Positions 16,867 to 26,694 are shown, counted from the first letter of the stretch. The stretch is 64,000 bases of DNA from Burkholderiaceae bacterium (GCA_030728985.1 JANQYI010000012.1:124001-188000), one strand, 5' to 3'. The notes: a model not told the origin generated them from the letters alone. A program made the numbers and translations.

Positions 16867-18204
16867 TCAACGCATTTCAAAGAGTTCTTGGTGGAAGCGA
16901 CGAGCAGGCAAGCCCTCTTTTAAAAGACCGCATTGAATCGCCTCGCCAAAGTTCGTCGCGCCACAGAACCAGACGGTGTAGGCGAGGAAATCGGGGACGT
17001 TATCGCAGATCGTACGCGCAGTTAAGGCCGGATTTTGACCGCTGATCGCGAGGTGAAGCGGGATGCCTGCTTGGTCTGCCAAGGTTTGAACGCGTTCGAT
17101 CAGCGTATGATCTGATTCGCGCGCGCTGTAAAAGAGCGTGATCGGTTGTCGGGAATGGCGGGGCGCTTGAGCCAGCGCTTCCAGTCGCGATAAAAAAGGT
17201 GTGATGCCAATACCACCCGCAATCCAGATTTGAGGTTCTGGGTGCGCAGCGAAATCAAATCTTCCGTAAGGTCCTTCGACTGTGACGGGGTCGCCTACCT
17301 TGAGCGTGTGACTCAAGCTTCGTGTGTAATCGCCCAGTTGCTTGATATGAAAGGTGAGTGTCGCGTCATCCTTCCAGCTCGAGGACAAGGTAAAGGGGTG
17401 GTGTCCCTCGCGGTTATCAAAGGTGACAAAAGCGAACTGACCTTCCTTGTGTCCTTCCCACGGGGTCGTGAGCAACACCTCGACTTCAGTGACTTTGCCG
17501 TCTTCATGCACGCGAATTTGACTAATCTTTCCAGACGCGCGGTGACTGGCGCCAATTTTCTGAAAGAGAGAAATCAACGCCGCGGGTATGCCGACCAGCA
17601 AGAGCGCTCCGACTAGGAGGCCAATCGGGGAGAGCCAGTTGATTTTTCCAAAGAGAATGAGGGAGTGAAAGGCTAAGATCAAGTAAATGACGGCCAGGAT
17701 GCGATGCGTTTTGAAAAAGTAGCGGTAGGGAAATTTTTTCCAAAGCGCGAGCACGGCCAGGACGAGGAGTGCGTAAAGCGCCCATTCGCCGAGATCTTTG
17801 GCGAGATCTTCGAGAGGCTTGAAAAAATGATGATGCTGAAAAAAACCAAGTGTGTCTGGTGGGGTGACAAAGTCGTTTTTGTCGAAGAGACCGAGTTCGA
17901 TCAGCCATTTGTATTTCTTGCTGAGCCAATGGGCCAGCGCGAATAAGGCGGCCGCGATACCGAGCCATTTGTGCAGTCGATAATGTGTGTCAAGTCCTCC
18001 GACCCAACGCTCCACTGTACGCAGTCGCATGGCGAGAATCACGCCAATAGTCATGGCGAGAAAGGACATGATGCCTGTGTAGTAAAGCACTGATTTGCGC
18101 AACGCCCAAGGCGCGAGCGTGCGCTCGACATCAGTCAGACTGACCCAGTACAGCATGGTGCCAAGTACCATTAGCAGCAGGAAAATCCACTTAATTCTTT
18201 TCAT
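16867..18204 (-). CDS. Ferric-reductase-like transmembrane flavocytochrome
   Basis: About 445 residues. The N-terminal half has six or so membrane spans with histidines placed to bind two hemes (HYRLHKWLG, LAHWLSKKY, KTHRIL, AFHSLIL). An FAD domain (HHPFTLSS) and an NAD(P) domain (AGGIGITPFLSRLEAL, then VWFCGAT) follow. This ferric reductase/NADPH-oxidase-like fold passes electrons from cytoplasmic NAD(P)H across the membrane. The final acceptor, ferric iron or another metal or oxygen, is not evident. Paired with a ModE-like regulator, an oxidoreductase or metal role is plausible. An ATG at 18204 is preferred to a TTG 9 bases upstream. Confidence 0.88.
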   Translation of the reverse strand: MKRIKWIFLLLMVLGTMLYWVSLTDVERTLAPWALRKSVLYYTGIMSFLAMTIGVILAMRLRTVERWVGGLDTHYRLHKWLGIAAALFALAHWLSKKYKWLIELGLFDKNDFVTPPDTLGFFQHHHFFKPLEDLAKDLGEWALYALLVLAVLALWKKFPYRYFFKTHRILAVIYLILAFHSLILFGKINWLSPIGLLVGALLLVGIPAALISLFQKIGASHRASGKISQIRVHEDGKVTEVEVLLTTPWEGHKEGQFAFVTFDNREGHHPFTLSSSWKDDATLTFHIKQLGDYTRSLSHTLKVGDPVTVEGPYGRFDFAAHPEPQIWIAGGIGITPFLSRLEALAQAPRHSRQPITLFYSARESDHTLIERVQTLADQAGIPLHLAISGQNPALTARTICDNVPDFLAYTVWFCGATNFGEAIQCGLLKEGLPARRFHQELFEMR

Positions 18205-18403
18205 ATGCACCAAGGTGAGGGCTCAGGCAGGTGGGCGGGCTGCGAGCACGTATTTTAAATATTAATCGAGAGGTAAAGAATTCGCCTCAATCCTAGTATA
18301 TTAATGGTCTAAGCGAGGTAACGCTCGTGCAGAGCCATCGCGTGTGCGCTTGAGCGTGTTGGGACCCTGCATTTTATGAATGAATGTTGATCTGGAGCTG
18401 TAG

Positions 18404-19291
18404 ATGATGTCGTTGGTTAAACCCATTCGAACCTGGTTATTTGCCCCGGGTATGGATGCACGAAAGTGCGAAAAAGCCTTGCAGTCCGAGGCCGATGCCT
18501 TGATTCTTGATCTTGAGGATGCTGTGGCTTTGTCAGAAAAGCCTAAAGCACGTCTGATGTTGAATCAACTGGTCAAATCCGTATCACCGGAGCGCCAAGT
18601 GTATGTGCGTGTCAACGACCTCATGACGGGCATGACGGCGGAGGACTTGCGTGCTGTCTGTACGGGCGGTATCGCTGGGATTGTACTGCCCAAGGCAGAG
18701 TCGGCTGAAATGGTGCGAATTGCGAGCACCATGATTGACGAGCTTTCTCGCGCAGAAGGTTTGCCTCACGGTCAAATCACGATGTTCGGGATTCTGGAGA
18801 CGGCACGCGGTGTGTTGCGCGCCGAAGAAATCGCGGCTGCAGGTGGACGTTTATCCACGCTGATGTTTGGCGCCGGTGACTTCACCGGTGACTTGGGCAT
18901 ACCGACTTCAAACGTCGGTCCGCATTTGGTCAACGCCAAAATTCAAACTGCCTTGGCGTGTCGCGCGGCCGGGATTCGGCCACCTGTGGACACGGTCTTT
19001 TTTGATGTGACGGATGCCGTTGGCTTTGAGGCGGATTGTCTGCAGGCCAAGGGTTTGGGTTTTCAGGGTAAAGCCGTTATTCACCCTAATCAAATTGCGA
19101 TGGCGAATGCGGTGTTTTCTCCTTCGGCCGACGAGATCGCGAATGCACGATTGGTTGTGGACAGCTTTGCAAAAGCCGAGGCTGAGGGCGTCGGTGCAAT
19201 CCGTGTCGAGGGTAAGTTGATCGACTATGCCATGGTAAAAAATTCCCAGAAGCTTCTGGATCTTGCCCGCGCTTTGAATCTCGCCGATTAA
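18404..19291 (+). CDS. HpcH/HpaI aldolase family, CitE-like acyl-CoA lyase
   Basis: A 295-residue TIM-barrel protein of the CitE/malyl-CoA lyase family. WLFAPGMDARKCEKAL at the start, the metal-site acidic pair LILDLEDAV, the CoA arginine region VRVND, GILETARGVLRAEEI and the C-terminal GFQGKAVIHPNQI are all typical. Such enzymes split malyl-, citramalyl- or related CoA esters. The CoA-transferase gene begins 2 bases downstream, so the pair probably activates and cleaves an organic acid. The exact acid is unknown. Confidence 0.9.
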   Translation: MMSLVKPIRTWLFAPGMDARKCEKALQSEADALILDLEDAVALSEKPKARLMLNQLVKSVSPERQVYVRVNDLMTGMTAEDLRAVCTGGIAGIVLPKAESAEMVRIASTMIDELSRAEGLPHGQITMFGILETARGVLRAEEIAAAGGRLSTLMFGAGDFTGDLGIPTSNVGPHLVNAKIQTALACRAAGIRPPVDTVFFDVTDAVGFEADCLQAKGLGFQGKAVIHPNQIAMANAVFSPSADEIANARLVVDSFAKAEAEGVGAIRVEGKLIDYAMVKNSQKLLDLARALNLAD

Positions 19292-19293
19292 TC

Positions 19294-20565
19294 ATGACGA
19301 TGTCCGACGCTCCACAACCAACAAATAATATCCATACTTCAACGACACAGACTTCTAAGGCAGATGCTGGGGCGAATACTCAGCCACTGCCCCTCGAAGG
19401 CATCAAGGTGCTGGATTGCGCGAGACTCGTGGCAGGCGGCTGTATCGGGACTTTGTTAGGCGATTTTGGCGCCGAGGTTGTCAAGATCGAAGCGCCTGGT
19501 AAGGGAGATCCCCTGCGCGGCTGGGCCGTTGAAAAAAAAGAGTTCTGGTGGAAAGTCTACGCGCGCAATAAAAAAAGTATGACCCTGAACCTTTCTGTTC
19601 AAGAGGGTCGCGACATCTTGCTTGAGATGATTCCGCATTTCGATGTGATGATCGAGGGTTTCGTGCCCGGCAAGCTTGAAAGCTGGGGGCTTTCGCCTGA
19701 GGTCTTGCTCAAGCTCAATCCCGGACTCGTGCTGGTGCGCGCCTCAGGTTGGGGACAGACCGGTCCTTATAGCTCACGCCCGGGCTTTGGAACTTTGATC
19801 GAATCGATGAGCGGTTTTGCGCATATGACGGGCATGCCGGATGGTCCCCCGACATTGCCTCCACTTCCGCTTGCGGATATGACGACTGCGTTATATGGCA
19901 CTTCCGCAACCATGTTTGCGCTGTTTAGCCGCGAACGCCATGGCGGCAAGGGGCAGGTGATCGATTTGTCGATTTATGAGTCGATGATTTCCATCCTCGG
20001 ACCGGCGGCGGCCGAGTATCAGCATTGTGGTGTGATTCAACAGCGCCGCGGTAATCGAGCGCCGACGAATGCGCCTCGCAACACCTATCAGAGCGCGGAT
20101 GGCAAATGGATCGCGATGTCTGCGGCCACACAGTCGATGGCTGAAAAGACCATGCGCGCGATCGGTCGTCCCGAAATGATCGAGGATCCGCGTTTCAAAA
20201 CCAACGAGCAACGGATCATCAACGTCGAGGCACTCGATGATGCTATTCAGGGCGAAATTAGTAAATATAGCCAAACCGACATGTTGGCGCGTTTTCATCA
20301 GGCTGGGGTCACTGCGGCGCCTGTCTATGACATCGAGCAGCTGTTGGCCGACGAGCATGTCCAGAAGCGCGAAGTGATTGTTGAGGTGTCCGACGAGGAG
20401 TTAGGGACCATCAAAATGCACAACATCATTCCCAGATTGTCAGGGACGCCAGGTCAAATTCGCTCGACTGGGCCGACGCTGAATCAGCACGGCGATGAGG
20501 TCTTACGTTCCATTGGTTTTACTGAGGAACGGATTGCAGCGGCCAAGGCCAAAGGGCTGTTTTAG
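19294..20565 (+). CDS. CaiB/BaiF family (class III) CoA-transferase
   Basis: A 423-residue formyl-CoA transferase-like enzyme. LPLEGIKVLDCARLVAGG, FGAEVVKIEAPGKGDPLRGW, the RNKKSMTLNL segment and the catalytic aspartate region LPPLPLADMTTALYG are visible. It moves CoA between carboxylic acids. The first ~25 residues, rich in Thr, Asn and Gln, are an extra polar tail. It is coupled tightly to the CitE-like lyase, which suggests a two-step pathway in which this enzyme makes the thioester and the lyase cleaves it. A hairpin about 50 bases after the stop may end the transcript. Confidence 0.92.
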   Translation: MTMSDAPQPTNNIHTSTTQTSKADAGANTQPLPLEGIKVLDCARLVAGGCIGTLLGDFGAEVVKIEAPGKGDPLRGWAVEKKEFWWKVYARNKKSMTLNLSVQEGRDILLEMIPHFDVMIEGFVPGKLESWGLSPEVLLKLNPGLVLVRASGWGQTGPYSSRPGFGTLIESMSGFAHMTGMPDGPPTLPPLPLADMTTALYGTSATMFALFSRERHGGKGQVIDLSIYESMISILGPAAAEYQHCGVIQQRRGNRAPTNAPRNTYQSADGKWIAMSAATQSMAEKTMRAIGRPEMIEDPRFKTNEQRIINVEALDDAIQGEISKYSQTDMLARFHQAGVTAAPVYDIEQLLADEHVQKREVIVEVSDEELGTIKMHNIIPRLSGTPGQIRSTGPTLNQHGDEVLRSIGFTEERIAAAKAKGLF

Positions 20566-20612
20566 TCTTGCTGTACTGTACTTATAAAAAATTTAGCGTC
20601 ATACGTACTTAG

Positions 20613-20633
20613 GGAGCAATGCGCTCCTTTACT
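20613..20633 (+). terminator. Terminator-like hairpin before gdhA
   Basis: GGAGC and GCTCC pair around a 5-base loop, followed by TTTACTT. It lies 47 bases after the CoA-transferase stop and 20 bases before the gdhA start. The stem is short; it may end the upstream transcript or be part of the gdhA leader. Confidence 0.35.
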
Positions 20634-20652
20634 TACTCATTTGGAGCGCTTA

Positions 20653-21996
20653 ATGAAAGCTCAGAGCCAAGCTGACTTCCTCAAGCAAGTTGAAAGTCGT
20701 GATCCTCACCAACCTGAATATATGCAGGCCGTAAAAGAGGTGATGGGTAGTCTCTGGCCTTTTGTCAAAAAGAATCCAAAATACGCCAAAGACGGTTTGT
20801 TGCAACGGTTGGTCGAGCCCGAGCGGTTGATTCAGTTTCGCGTCTCTTGGGTGGATGATCGGGGTGTCGTTCAGGTTAATCGTGCTTTTCGCGTACAGCA
20901 CAATTCCGCGATTGGCCCCTATAAGGGTGGTATGCGTTTTCACCCGTCCGTCAATATGTCGATTCTGAAGTTCCTCGCGCTCGAGCAGACACTCAAGAAC
21001 TCGTTGACCACGCTGCCCATGGGCGGCGGCAAGGGTGGCTCTGATTTTGACCCCAAAGGCAAGTCAGACATGGAGGTCATGCGTTTTTGCCAGGCCTTGA
21101 TCTCAGAGTTGTATCGTCACCTCGGGTCCGATACTGATGTTCCCGCGGGCGACATGGGCGTGGGTGCGCGTGAAATCGGCTTCATGGCCGGCATGATGAA
21201 GAAACTTTCCAATTCAAGCGCCTCTGTTTTTACCGGAAAAGGCTTAAGCTTTGGTGGAAGCCTGATTCGCACTCAGGCGACAGGCTACGGCATCGTTTAT
21301 TTTGCCCAGGAAGTGCTGGCGCTTCATGGCAAGGGTTTTGAAGGCATGCGTGTCTCGGTTTCGGGCAGCGGCAACGTCGCGCAGTACGCGATTGAAAAAG
21401 CCATGGAGCTTGATGCCAAGGTTGTGACGGCATCCGACTCAACTGGAACGGTGGTGGATGAGGCAGGCTTTAATAAGGCCAAACTTGCTGCTCTGATGTA
21501 CCTGAAAAACGTCGAGCGTGGCAGCCTGAAGGCGTTTGCCACACGCTTTAATTTGAAATTCGAAGCTGGGAAGCGTCCGTGGCATGTCCCTGTGGATATC
21601 GCGCTGCCTTGCGCGACGCAAAATGAGCTTGATCTCAAAGATGCCAAGTTGTTGTTGAAAAATGGCGTGCAGTGTGTGGTCGAAGGCGCAAATATGCCCG
21701 TGACTCTGGATGCCGCGCATGCGTTTTTCTCAGCGGGTGTGTTGTACGCGCCGGGCAAGGCCAGCAATGCGGGTGGTGTGGCGGTTTCGGGTCTTGAAAT
21801 GAGCCAGAACGCGTTGCGGCTGTCCTGGGACCGCGAAGAGGTCGATCGTCGCCTGCACGGGATCATGTGCAATATTCATGAAAATTGTGTTCAGTATGGT
21901 CGCACCACCAATAAACAAATCAATTATCTTGATGGTGCCAACATCGCTGGCTTTGTGAAGGTCGCTGACGCGATGATTGCTCAGGGCGTGTACTAA
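20653..21996 (+). CDS. gdhA: NADP-specific glutamate dehydrogenase
   Basis: A 447-residue hexameric-type glutamate dehydrogenase that makes glutamate from 2-oxoglutarate and ammonium. Substrate-site motifs GPYKGGMRFHP and LPMGGGKGGSDFDPKGKSD (catalytic lysine region) and PAGDMGVGAREIG are present, with the nucleotide loop VSGSGNVAQYA. Length and motifs match the anabolic NADP form. I begin at the ATG at 20653, which has GGAG 6 bases upstream; an upstream TTG (20641) is less likely. No regulator is adjacent. Confidence 0.95.
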   Translation: MKAQSQADFLKQVESRDPHQPEYMQAVKEVMGSLWPFVKKNPKYAKDGLLQRLVEPERLIQFRVSWVDDRGVVQVNRAFRVQHNSAIGPYKGGMRFHPSVNMSILKFLALEQTLKNSLTTLPMGGGKGGSDFDPKGKSDMEVMRFCQALISELYRHLGSDTDVPAGDMGVGAREIGFMAGMMKKLSNSSASVFTGKGLSFGGSLIRTQATGYGIVYFAQEVLALHGKGFEGMRVSVSGSGNVAQYAIEKAMELDAKVVTASDSTGTVVDEAGFNKAKLAALMYLKNVERGSLKAFATRFNLKFEAGKRPWHVPVDIALPCATQNELDLKDAKLLLKNGVQCVVEGANMPVTLDAAHAFFSAGVLYAPGKASNAGGVAVSGLEMSQNALRLSWDREEVDRRLHGIMCNIHENCVQYGRTTNKQINYLDGANIAGFVKVADAMIAQGVY

Positions 21997-22008
21997 TGAT
22001 GTAGGCGA

Positions 22009-23265
22009 TTAGCCTTGCGGCGGCGAGGCTGTGTGCCGGCTCAACCAGAGATTGCGCACGAAGCTGCTGGCCATGAGGGTGAGGGCGATGAGGGTGGCGG
22101 AAAGCCAGCAAATGAAGTGAAAACCTCGCAGAAAAGCGGCATCCGTGCCAAGCCCTTCGGTGAGGGCTTCTAACCGCACTTGTTCCAGCGACCACAGCCA
22201 CAAGAGTGCCGCGCTGACCACGCCAATCGTTCGGGTAAAAACAGTCAACCCACCCGCTACACCTCTTGCCTGAACGGGTAAGGTTCTGACAACCCAGTCT
22301 GAGTAAGATACTTGAAATAAACCGAGACCTGCGCCCTGGATAAAGACGGCGCCAAACAGCAAGGGTAGGACAACCTCGATTGACCATAGGGCACTCATCG
22401 TGAGTCCCGTGGCGCATAACCAGCCCGCGAGCAATGCGGCGCGATTGGTGCCGATGCGTAAAGCAATTCTGGCTGCAAGGGCGGAGCCGATCAGCGTCCC
22501 CGAGGCCCATACGGCCAGAACCGCACCGGTTTCGGTAGGTCCCCAGTGCGCGACGTTTGAGAGGTAGTAGGGGGCGAGCAGCGGGATCGTAAAGCTTCCC
22601 ATCTGCACCATGATGCTGATGATATTGATCCAGATAAAGGGCGGCGATGTTTTGAAAATCTTGATTAGTAAAAATAATGTTGAGGTATTTTTTCGAGTCG
22701 TCGCCGTTGTTGGGTGATGCCGCAGACTGGACTGTATGCGTGGGAGCGCCGCGAGCGCTATCAAGGCCAGTGGCACGCGAAACCAATATACGCCGGGCCA
22801 GCCCATGAGAGCGATACTTAGACCACCTGCGAGGGGAGCGACCAGGCTTGCGATCGAGGTCATACTGCCATAAGCAGAGAGTGCGCGCGTGCGTTCGTGC
22901 TCGGCATATAAGAATGTGACAAGCGCCGGCGCGCAGGACAGGGTCAGCGCCATGCTGATGCCTTGCAGCACCCGGGCTAAGATCAGCCACAGATAGTTGG
23001 GTGCGACCGCGCAAAGTGTGAGTGCCACCACACCCATGATCAGCCCTAGCCTAAAAACGCGCAGATGGCCGATGCGGTCTCCGAGGGCACCAAAACCGAT
23101 CACCAGCACGCCGTAGGTCAGCACATAGCTCAGCGGTATCCAACGTATCGCTTGCGTATCGAGTGCAAAGGCCTGTGTAATGGCTGGGAACGCCACGTTG
23201 ACGGAAAAGTCGAGCGGCGCGATAGAGGCGCCGAGTCCGACAATTAAAAGTGCGAAAATATTCAA
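22009..23265 (-). CDS. MFS transporter, drug/metabolite exporter type
   Basis: A 418-residue membrane protein with about 12 spans. The first loop after helix 2 reads GALGDRIGHLRVFRLG, the MFS motif A, and ISMALTLSCAPALVTFLY-like helices follow. It resembles the multidrug-resistance proton antiporter group. The substrate is unknown. It is divergent from the amidohydrolase gene with only 25 bases between the starts, so the two may share control, possibly with the transporter moving the amidohydrolase substrate or product. Confidence 0.82.
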   Translation of the reverse strand: MNIFALLIVGLGASIAPLDFSVNVAFPAITQAFALDTQAIRWIPLSYVLTYGVLVIGFGALGDRIGHLRVFRLGLIMGVVALTLCAVAPNYLWLILARVLQGISMALTLSCAPALVTFLYAEHERTRALSAYGSMTSIASLVAPLAGGLSIALMGWPGVYWFRVPLALIALAALPRIQSSLRHHPTTATTRKNTSTLFLLIKIFKTSPPFIWINIISIMVQMGSFTIPLLAPYYLSNVAHWGPTETGAVLAVWASGTLIGSALAARIALRIGTNRAALLAGWLCATGLTMSALWSIEVVLPLLFGAVFIQGAGLGLFQVSYSDWVVRTLPVQARGVAGGLTVFTRTIGVVSAALLWLWSLEQVRLEALTEGLGTDAAFLRGFHFICWLSATLIALTLMASSFVRNLWLSRHTASPPQG

Positions 23266-23290
23266 TCCAATCTCTTCTTAAGGCAGATAC

Positions 23291-24562
23291 ATGAGAATAG
23301 CCGATCAACTTCATGAACAAGCGCAGGCGTTATTTGATGCGTTACGAACAGGCAGTCTAGATCATGTCCGTGGTGGCGTCACGCGGGATACATATGGGGA
23401 GGGCGAAGCCTTTGCGCATGTGTTGCTGGCGCAACATGCGACGCAGATTGGTCTCGAGGTGCGGCATGATCATATGCGAAATACCTATATGGTGTTGCCT
23501 GGAGTCGACCGAAGCTTGCCTGCGATCGTGATTGGCTCTCATCTTGACTCTGTGGCGGGGGGAGGTAATTTTGACGGGGCTGCGGGTGTGGTTTCGGGGC
23601 TGATCGCACTGCAAGCACTTATGCAATCGGGGATTAAGCTGCCCTGCGACGTCATGGTAATGGGGGTGCGGGCCGAGGAAAGTATTTGGTTTCAGGTTTC
23701 TTATATCGGTAGTCGCGGCGCGCTGGGTCGTCTGCAAGCCGAGGCTTTACAGGCCAGACGTATCGACACCGGACGCACGTTGGCGGATCATCTCAGGGAA
23801 GCGGGAGGCGATCCAGAGGCGGTGCAGCGGGGTGAAACATTTTTATCGCCCAAGAATGTGCGTGCGTTTATGGAAGTGCATATCGAGCAGGCGCCAAGTC
23901 TGGCGTTAACCGGTTTTCCGATCGCAATCGGCACGGGCGTGCCAGGTAATTTTCGTTACCCGAAGATAAGAATCAAAGGCGAGTATGGTCATGTGGGTTT
24001 GGGACGACGCTTTCGGCATGATGCTTCGCTTGCGGGGGCCGACCTGACGCTTGGTCTCGATGCGATCTGGGCCGAATGGGAGCGTCAGGGCCGCTTGATG
24101 GCTTGTACCGTGGGCGAGTTTCACACAAACTCAGAGCGGCATGGTTTGACGGTCGTGCCCGGCGAGTTCAGTATGAGCCTAGATGTGCGGGCCTACGACC
24201 CGTCTGATCTCGTGGAGTTGGAGGCGGCTTTTCTTGCGCTTGTAAAAAATGTGGAGAAAAAGCGAGGAGTGACAATTGATCTAGGTCCGCGTGCCAGTGC
24301 CGAGGTGGCGCAAGCGGACCCGGTATTGACGCAACAATTGAGAGATTGCGCCCAGGCTTTGTCCTTGCCGTATTGCGATTTACCCAGTCCAGCTTCGCAC
24401 GACTCGGCGGCTTTTTGCGCGGCGGGTATTCCGTTCGGGTTTATCTTTATTCGCAACCCCAATGGCAGCCATCACCCCGACGAGGCGATGGCGACGGAGG
24501 ACTTCATGCTGGCGACAGAAGTTTTGACGCAATGGCTGGTGACCCAGCAAGGCGATGATTGA
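23291..24562 (+). CDS. M20-family Zn-dependent amidohydrolase (N-carbamoyl amino acid / allantoate hydrolase type)
   Basis: A 423-residue metal-dependent hydrolase. The two-zinc site is visible: GSHLDSV (82-88), GNFDGAAGV (92-100), the general-base pair in VRAEES (near 129) and EVHIEQ. This pattern is that of the hydantoinase/carbamoylase branch, which includes N-carbamoyl-L-amino acid hydrolase, beta-ureidopropionase and allantoate amidohydrolase. No other purine or pyrimidine breakdown gene is nearby, so the substrate is open. Confidence 0.88.
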   Translation: MRIADQLHEQAQALFDALRTGSLDHVRGGVTRDTYGEGEAFAHVLLAQHATQIGLEVRHDHMRNTYMVLPGVDRSLPAIVIGSHLDSVAGGGNFDGAAGVVSGLIALQALMQSGIKLPCDVMVMGVRAEESIWFQVSYIGSRGALGRLQAEALQARRIDTGRTLADHLREAGGDPEAVQRGETFLSPKNVRAFMEVHIEQAPSLALTGFPIAIGTGVPGNFRYPKIRIKGEYGHVGLGRRFRHDASLAGADLTLGLDAIWAEWERQGRLMACTVGEFHTNSERHGLTVVPGEFSMSLDVRAYDPSDLVELEAAFLALVKNVEKKRGVTIDLGPRASAEVAQADPVLTQQLRDCAQALSLPYCDLPSPASHDSAAFCAAGIPFGFIFIRNPNGSHHPDEAMATEDFMLATEVLTQWLVTQQGDD

Positions 24563-24571
24563 GTGCCTTGC

Positions 24572-25594
24572 TTAACGTCCTAAACGACCGCCCGAGCGGG
24601 CCAAATAAAACCACTCCTGTCCGGGTTGTGATTTGATATTGGGGAATACGATAAAGCAATCCTGTTGCGCACGTAAAACGGTACCGTCGGCGCGTGTGCC
24701 GATGATTTCGCCTTGTGCGATAGGATCAAAACTTTTCCAGACTTTTGCAAAAGTATCGTTCATGTCAAAACGATCGTAGACATCGTAGAGTCCCAACACT
24801 TGAAAATCTTGGGCGGGCTGAGGTGGTGTTCCCTCGATGAGTCCAAGATAAATCAATGTGTTGAGGATGGCTTGATAGGCGACCTCGCGTCCACCTGGAT
24901 CGTCATGCTGGCTGCACTCGAGCGTGATGGACCAGCCGCCCGTTGAACGCATGTATTCGGTCGTCCCGATGCCATAGCGCGTGTCAACGTCGACTTCTTT
25001 GGCGTTAAAGCGTCCCGCGTTGACTTCTGCTGCGCGTCTGCCGATACCCTTGGCATAGGTGTCAAGCCAACCATAAACGAAACGTGAACAGCCGAGTCGC
25101 TGAACCAGCGCTTCTTCGATGTTGGCATGCGCAAAAGGCTCGAGGGTTTCCGTATTATTTTTCGGACCAAAGAGTGCGAAGGGTTGGGCACCACTTTGAA
25201 AAGAGTGCAGGTCAAGCAGCCCATCATGCTCGGCCAGGAGCGGGCACAGCCAGTTGGCGATATGGTCTTCGTATTGCGCGGGTGTGTCTGTCGGAATCAG
25301 TCGACGATTGAGGTTGCGATCACCATTGCGTCGCTGCAAGCGATAGGCTTTAGGATTTGTGACAGGGACAAAGGTGACTGCGCCGCACTTAAGCTTGAGT
25401 TCGCCTTGTTCGAACTGTTTCACCAGTCTTTCAATGGCAAAGGTGCCGCAGGTCTCGTTGCCATGCACCGCGGCCGTCACGATCAGTCGGGGCCCTTTCA
25501 AAGGACTTTGTAGTCTGATCGCCTCGAAAGGTCGCTCTTGATCGAGGGCAAGTTGTTCGGGAAGGGACGTGAGTAAAGAGGAAGGCAAAGACAT
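24572..25594 (-). CDS. Succinylglutamate desuccinylase/aspartoacylase family protein
   Basis: A 340-residue zinc carboxypeptidase-like deacylase. AAVHGNET (42-48) gives the first two metal ligands, RDLNR-like GDRNLNRR binds the substrate carboxylate, and LLDLHSF supplies the third ligand. Members remove acyl groups from amino acids or related amides. I start at the ATG at 25594, with AGG about 10 bases upstream, rather than 96 bases earlier. It is convergent with the M20 amidohydrolase, and both act on acylated or carbamoylated amino acids. Confidence 0.85.
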   Translation of the reverse strand: MSLPSSLLTSLPEQLALDQERPFEAIRLQSPLKGPRLIVTAAVHGNETCGTFAIERLVKQFEQGELKLKCGAVTFVPVTNPKAYRLQRRNGDRNLNRRLIPTDTPAQYEDHIANWLCPLLAEHDGLLDLHSFQSGAQPFALFGPKNNTETLEPFAHANIEEALVQRLGCSRFVYGWLDTYAKGIGRRAAEVNAGRFNAKEVDVDTRYGIGTTEYMRSTGGWSITLECSQHDDPGGREVAYQAILNTLIYLGLIEGTPPQPAQDFQVLGLYDVYDRFDMNDTFAKVWKSFDPIAQGEIIGTRADGTVLRAQQDCFIVFPNIKSQPGQEWFYLARSGGRLGR

Positions 25595-25732
25595 CGCGAA
25601 ACCTGAGTAAACGGGTTGAGAAAACTGATTTTTAATCTCAGTATGTGACGATTTTAGATGCATAATGATCTTGCATGACGAACATATCAATTATCAGTCA
25701 CAAGCGCGTCAAGGCGCTAAGGAGACAAAACA

Positions 25733-26694
25733 ATGAAAAAACAATTAAATTCGCAATTGCATTAGCGGGCTCATTATTGGCGGTTTCTGCTTTCGCTCAG
25801 AGTTTTCCCAATCGCCCGATCAAATTGGTCGTCCCCTTTCCGCCAGGAGGTGTCACGGATATTGTGGCTAGAACCCTGTCTGTCAAACTGACCGAAGAGC
25901 TTAAGCAGTCCGTGATCGTTGAAAATCGTGCGGGGGCGAGCGGAGCGATCGGCGCCGAGGCTGTAGCGCGCAGCGCGCCTGATGGCTATACCTGGTTAAT
26001 GGGCAATATTAGTACTCTCGCTATCAATCAGTGGACGATGGCCAAGCTGAACTACAACCCTTCCACCAGTTTTGAACCGGTCGCTATGGTGGCTGTTCAG
26101 CCTCTTTTAGTTGTTGTGAATCAAACGGTTCCAGTCAGCACACTGTCTGAGTTGGTTGCTTATGCCAAAAAGAATCCTGGAAAATTGAACTATGGTACCG
26201 CTGGAAGCTCTATACATCTAGCCGTAGAGTATTTTTCAGGTTTAGCAGGTATCAAAATGAATCATATTCCGTACAAGGGAAGTTCTCCCGCTATTACGGA
26301 TTTATTGGGCGGACAGGTCCAAGTGTTGTTCGATCCGTTTTCGAGTATTCATCCTCAAGTCGCTGCGGGCAAGGTCAAGGCGTTAGCGATCAGTACAGCC
26401 GAGCGTTCTGGGATCGTGCCGAAAGTGCCCACTGTCATTGAATCAGGTTTTGCAGGCTTCGATGTTAGCTCCTGGCAAGGAATAGTGATGCCAGCTGGAA
26501 CGCCGAAAGACATCGTCGTAAAAATGAATGCGGTGATCAACAAGGCCTTGAAGTCTAAAGAGGTTGTCGATCGCTTCGCCCAGTTCAGCGCAGTTCCGAC
26601 GCAATGGACTCCGCAACAGTTTGGTCAATACATTAGCCAGGAGCAGCAGCGCTGGAGCAAGGTTGCCAAGGACGCCGGGGTCGTTCCCCAGTAA
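25733..26694 (+). CDS. TctC/Bug-family periplasmic receptor with an apparent frameshift at its start
   Basis: A ~320-residue periplasmic solute receptor of the tripartite tricarboxylate transporter family: a signal peptide (KFAIALAGSLLAVSAFAQ), then FPNRPIKLVVPFPPGGVTD, GYTWLMGNIST, MNHIPYKGSSPAITDLLGGQ and VPTVIESG. Such receptors bind carboxylates or aromatic acids. The ATG at 25733 follows a good AAGGAG, but a run of only six As after it puts it out of frame; seven would give MKKTIKFAIA. As written that ATG stops after 10 codons, and the open frame begins only at an ATG at 25675 without a ribosome site. No TctA/TctB genes are adjacent. Confidence 0.82.

Noticed and set aside
21920-23014. 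A 364-codon open frame on the minus strand
   Set aside because: It is a different frame of the MFS gene at 22009-23265. Its translation is rich in Arg, His and Gly without membrane spans or motifs, and the MFS frame is clearly coding.
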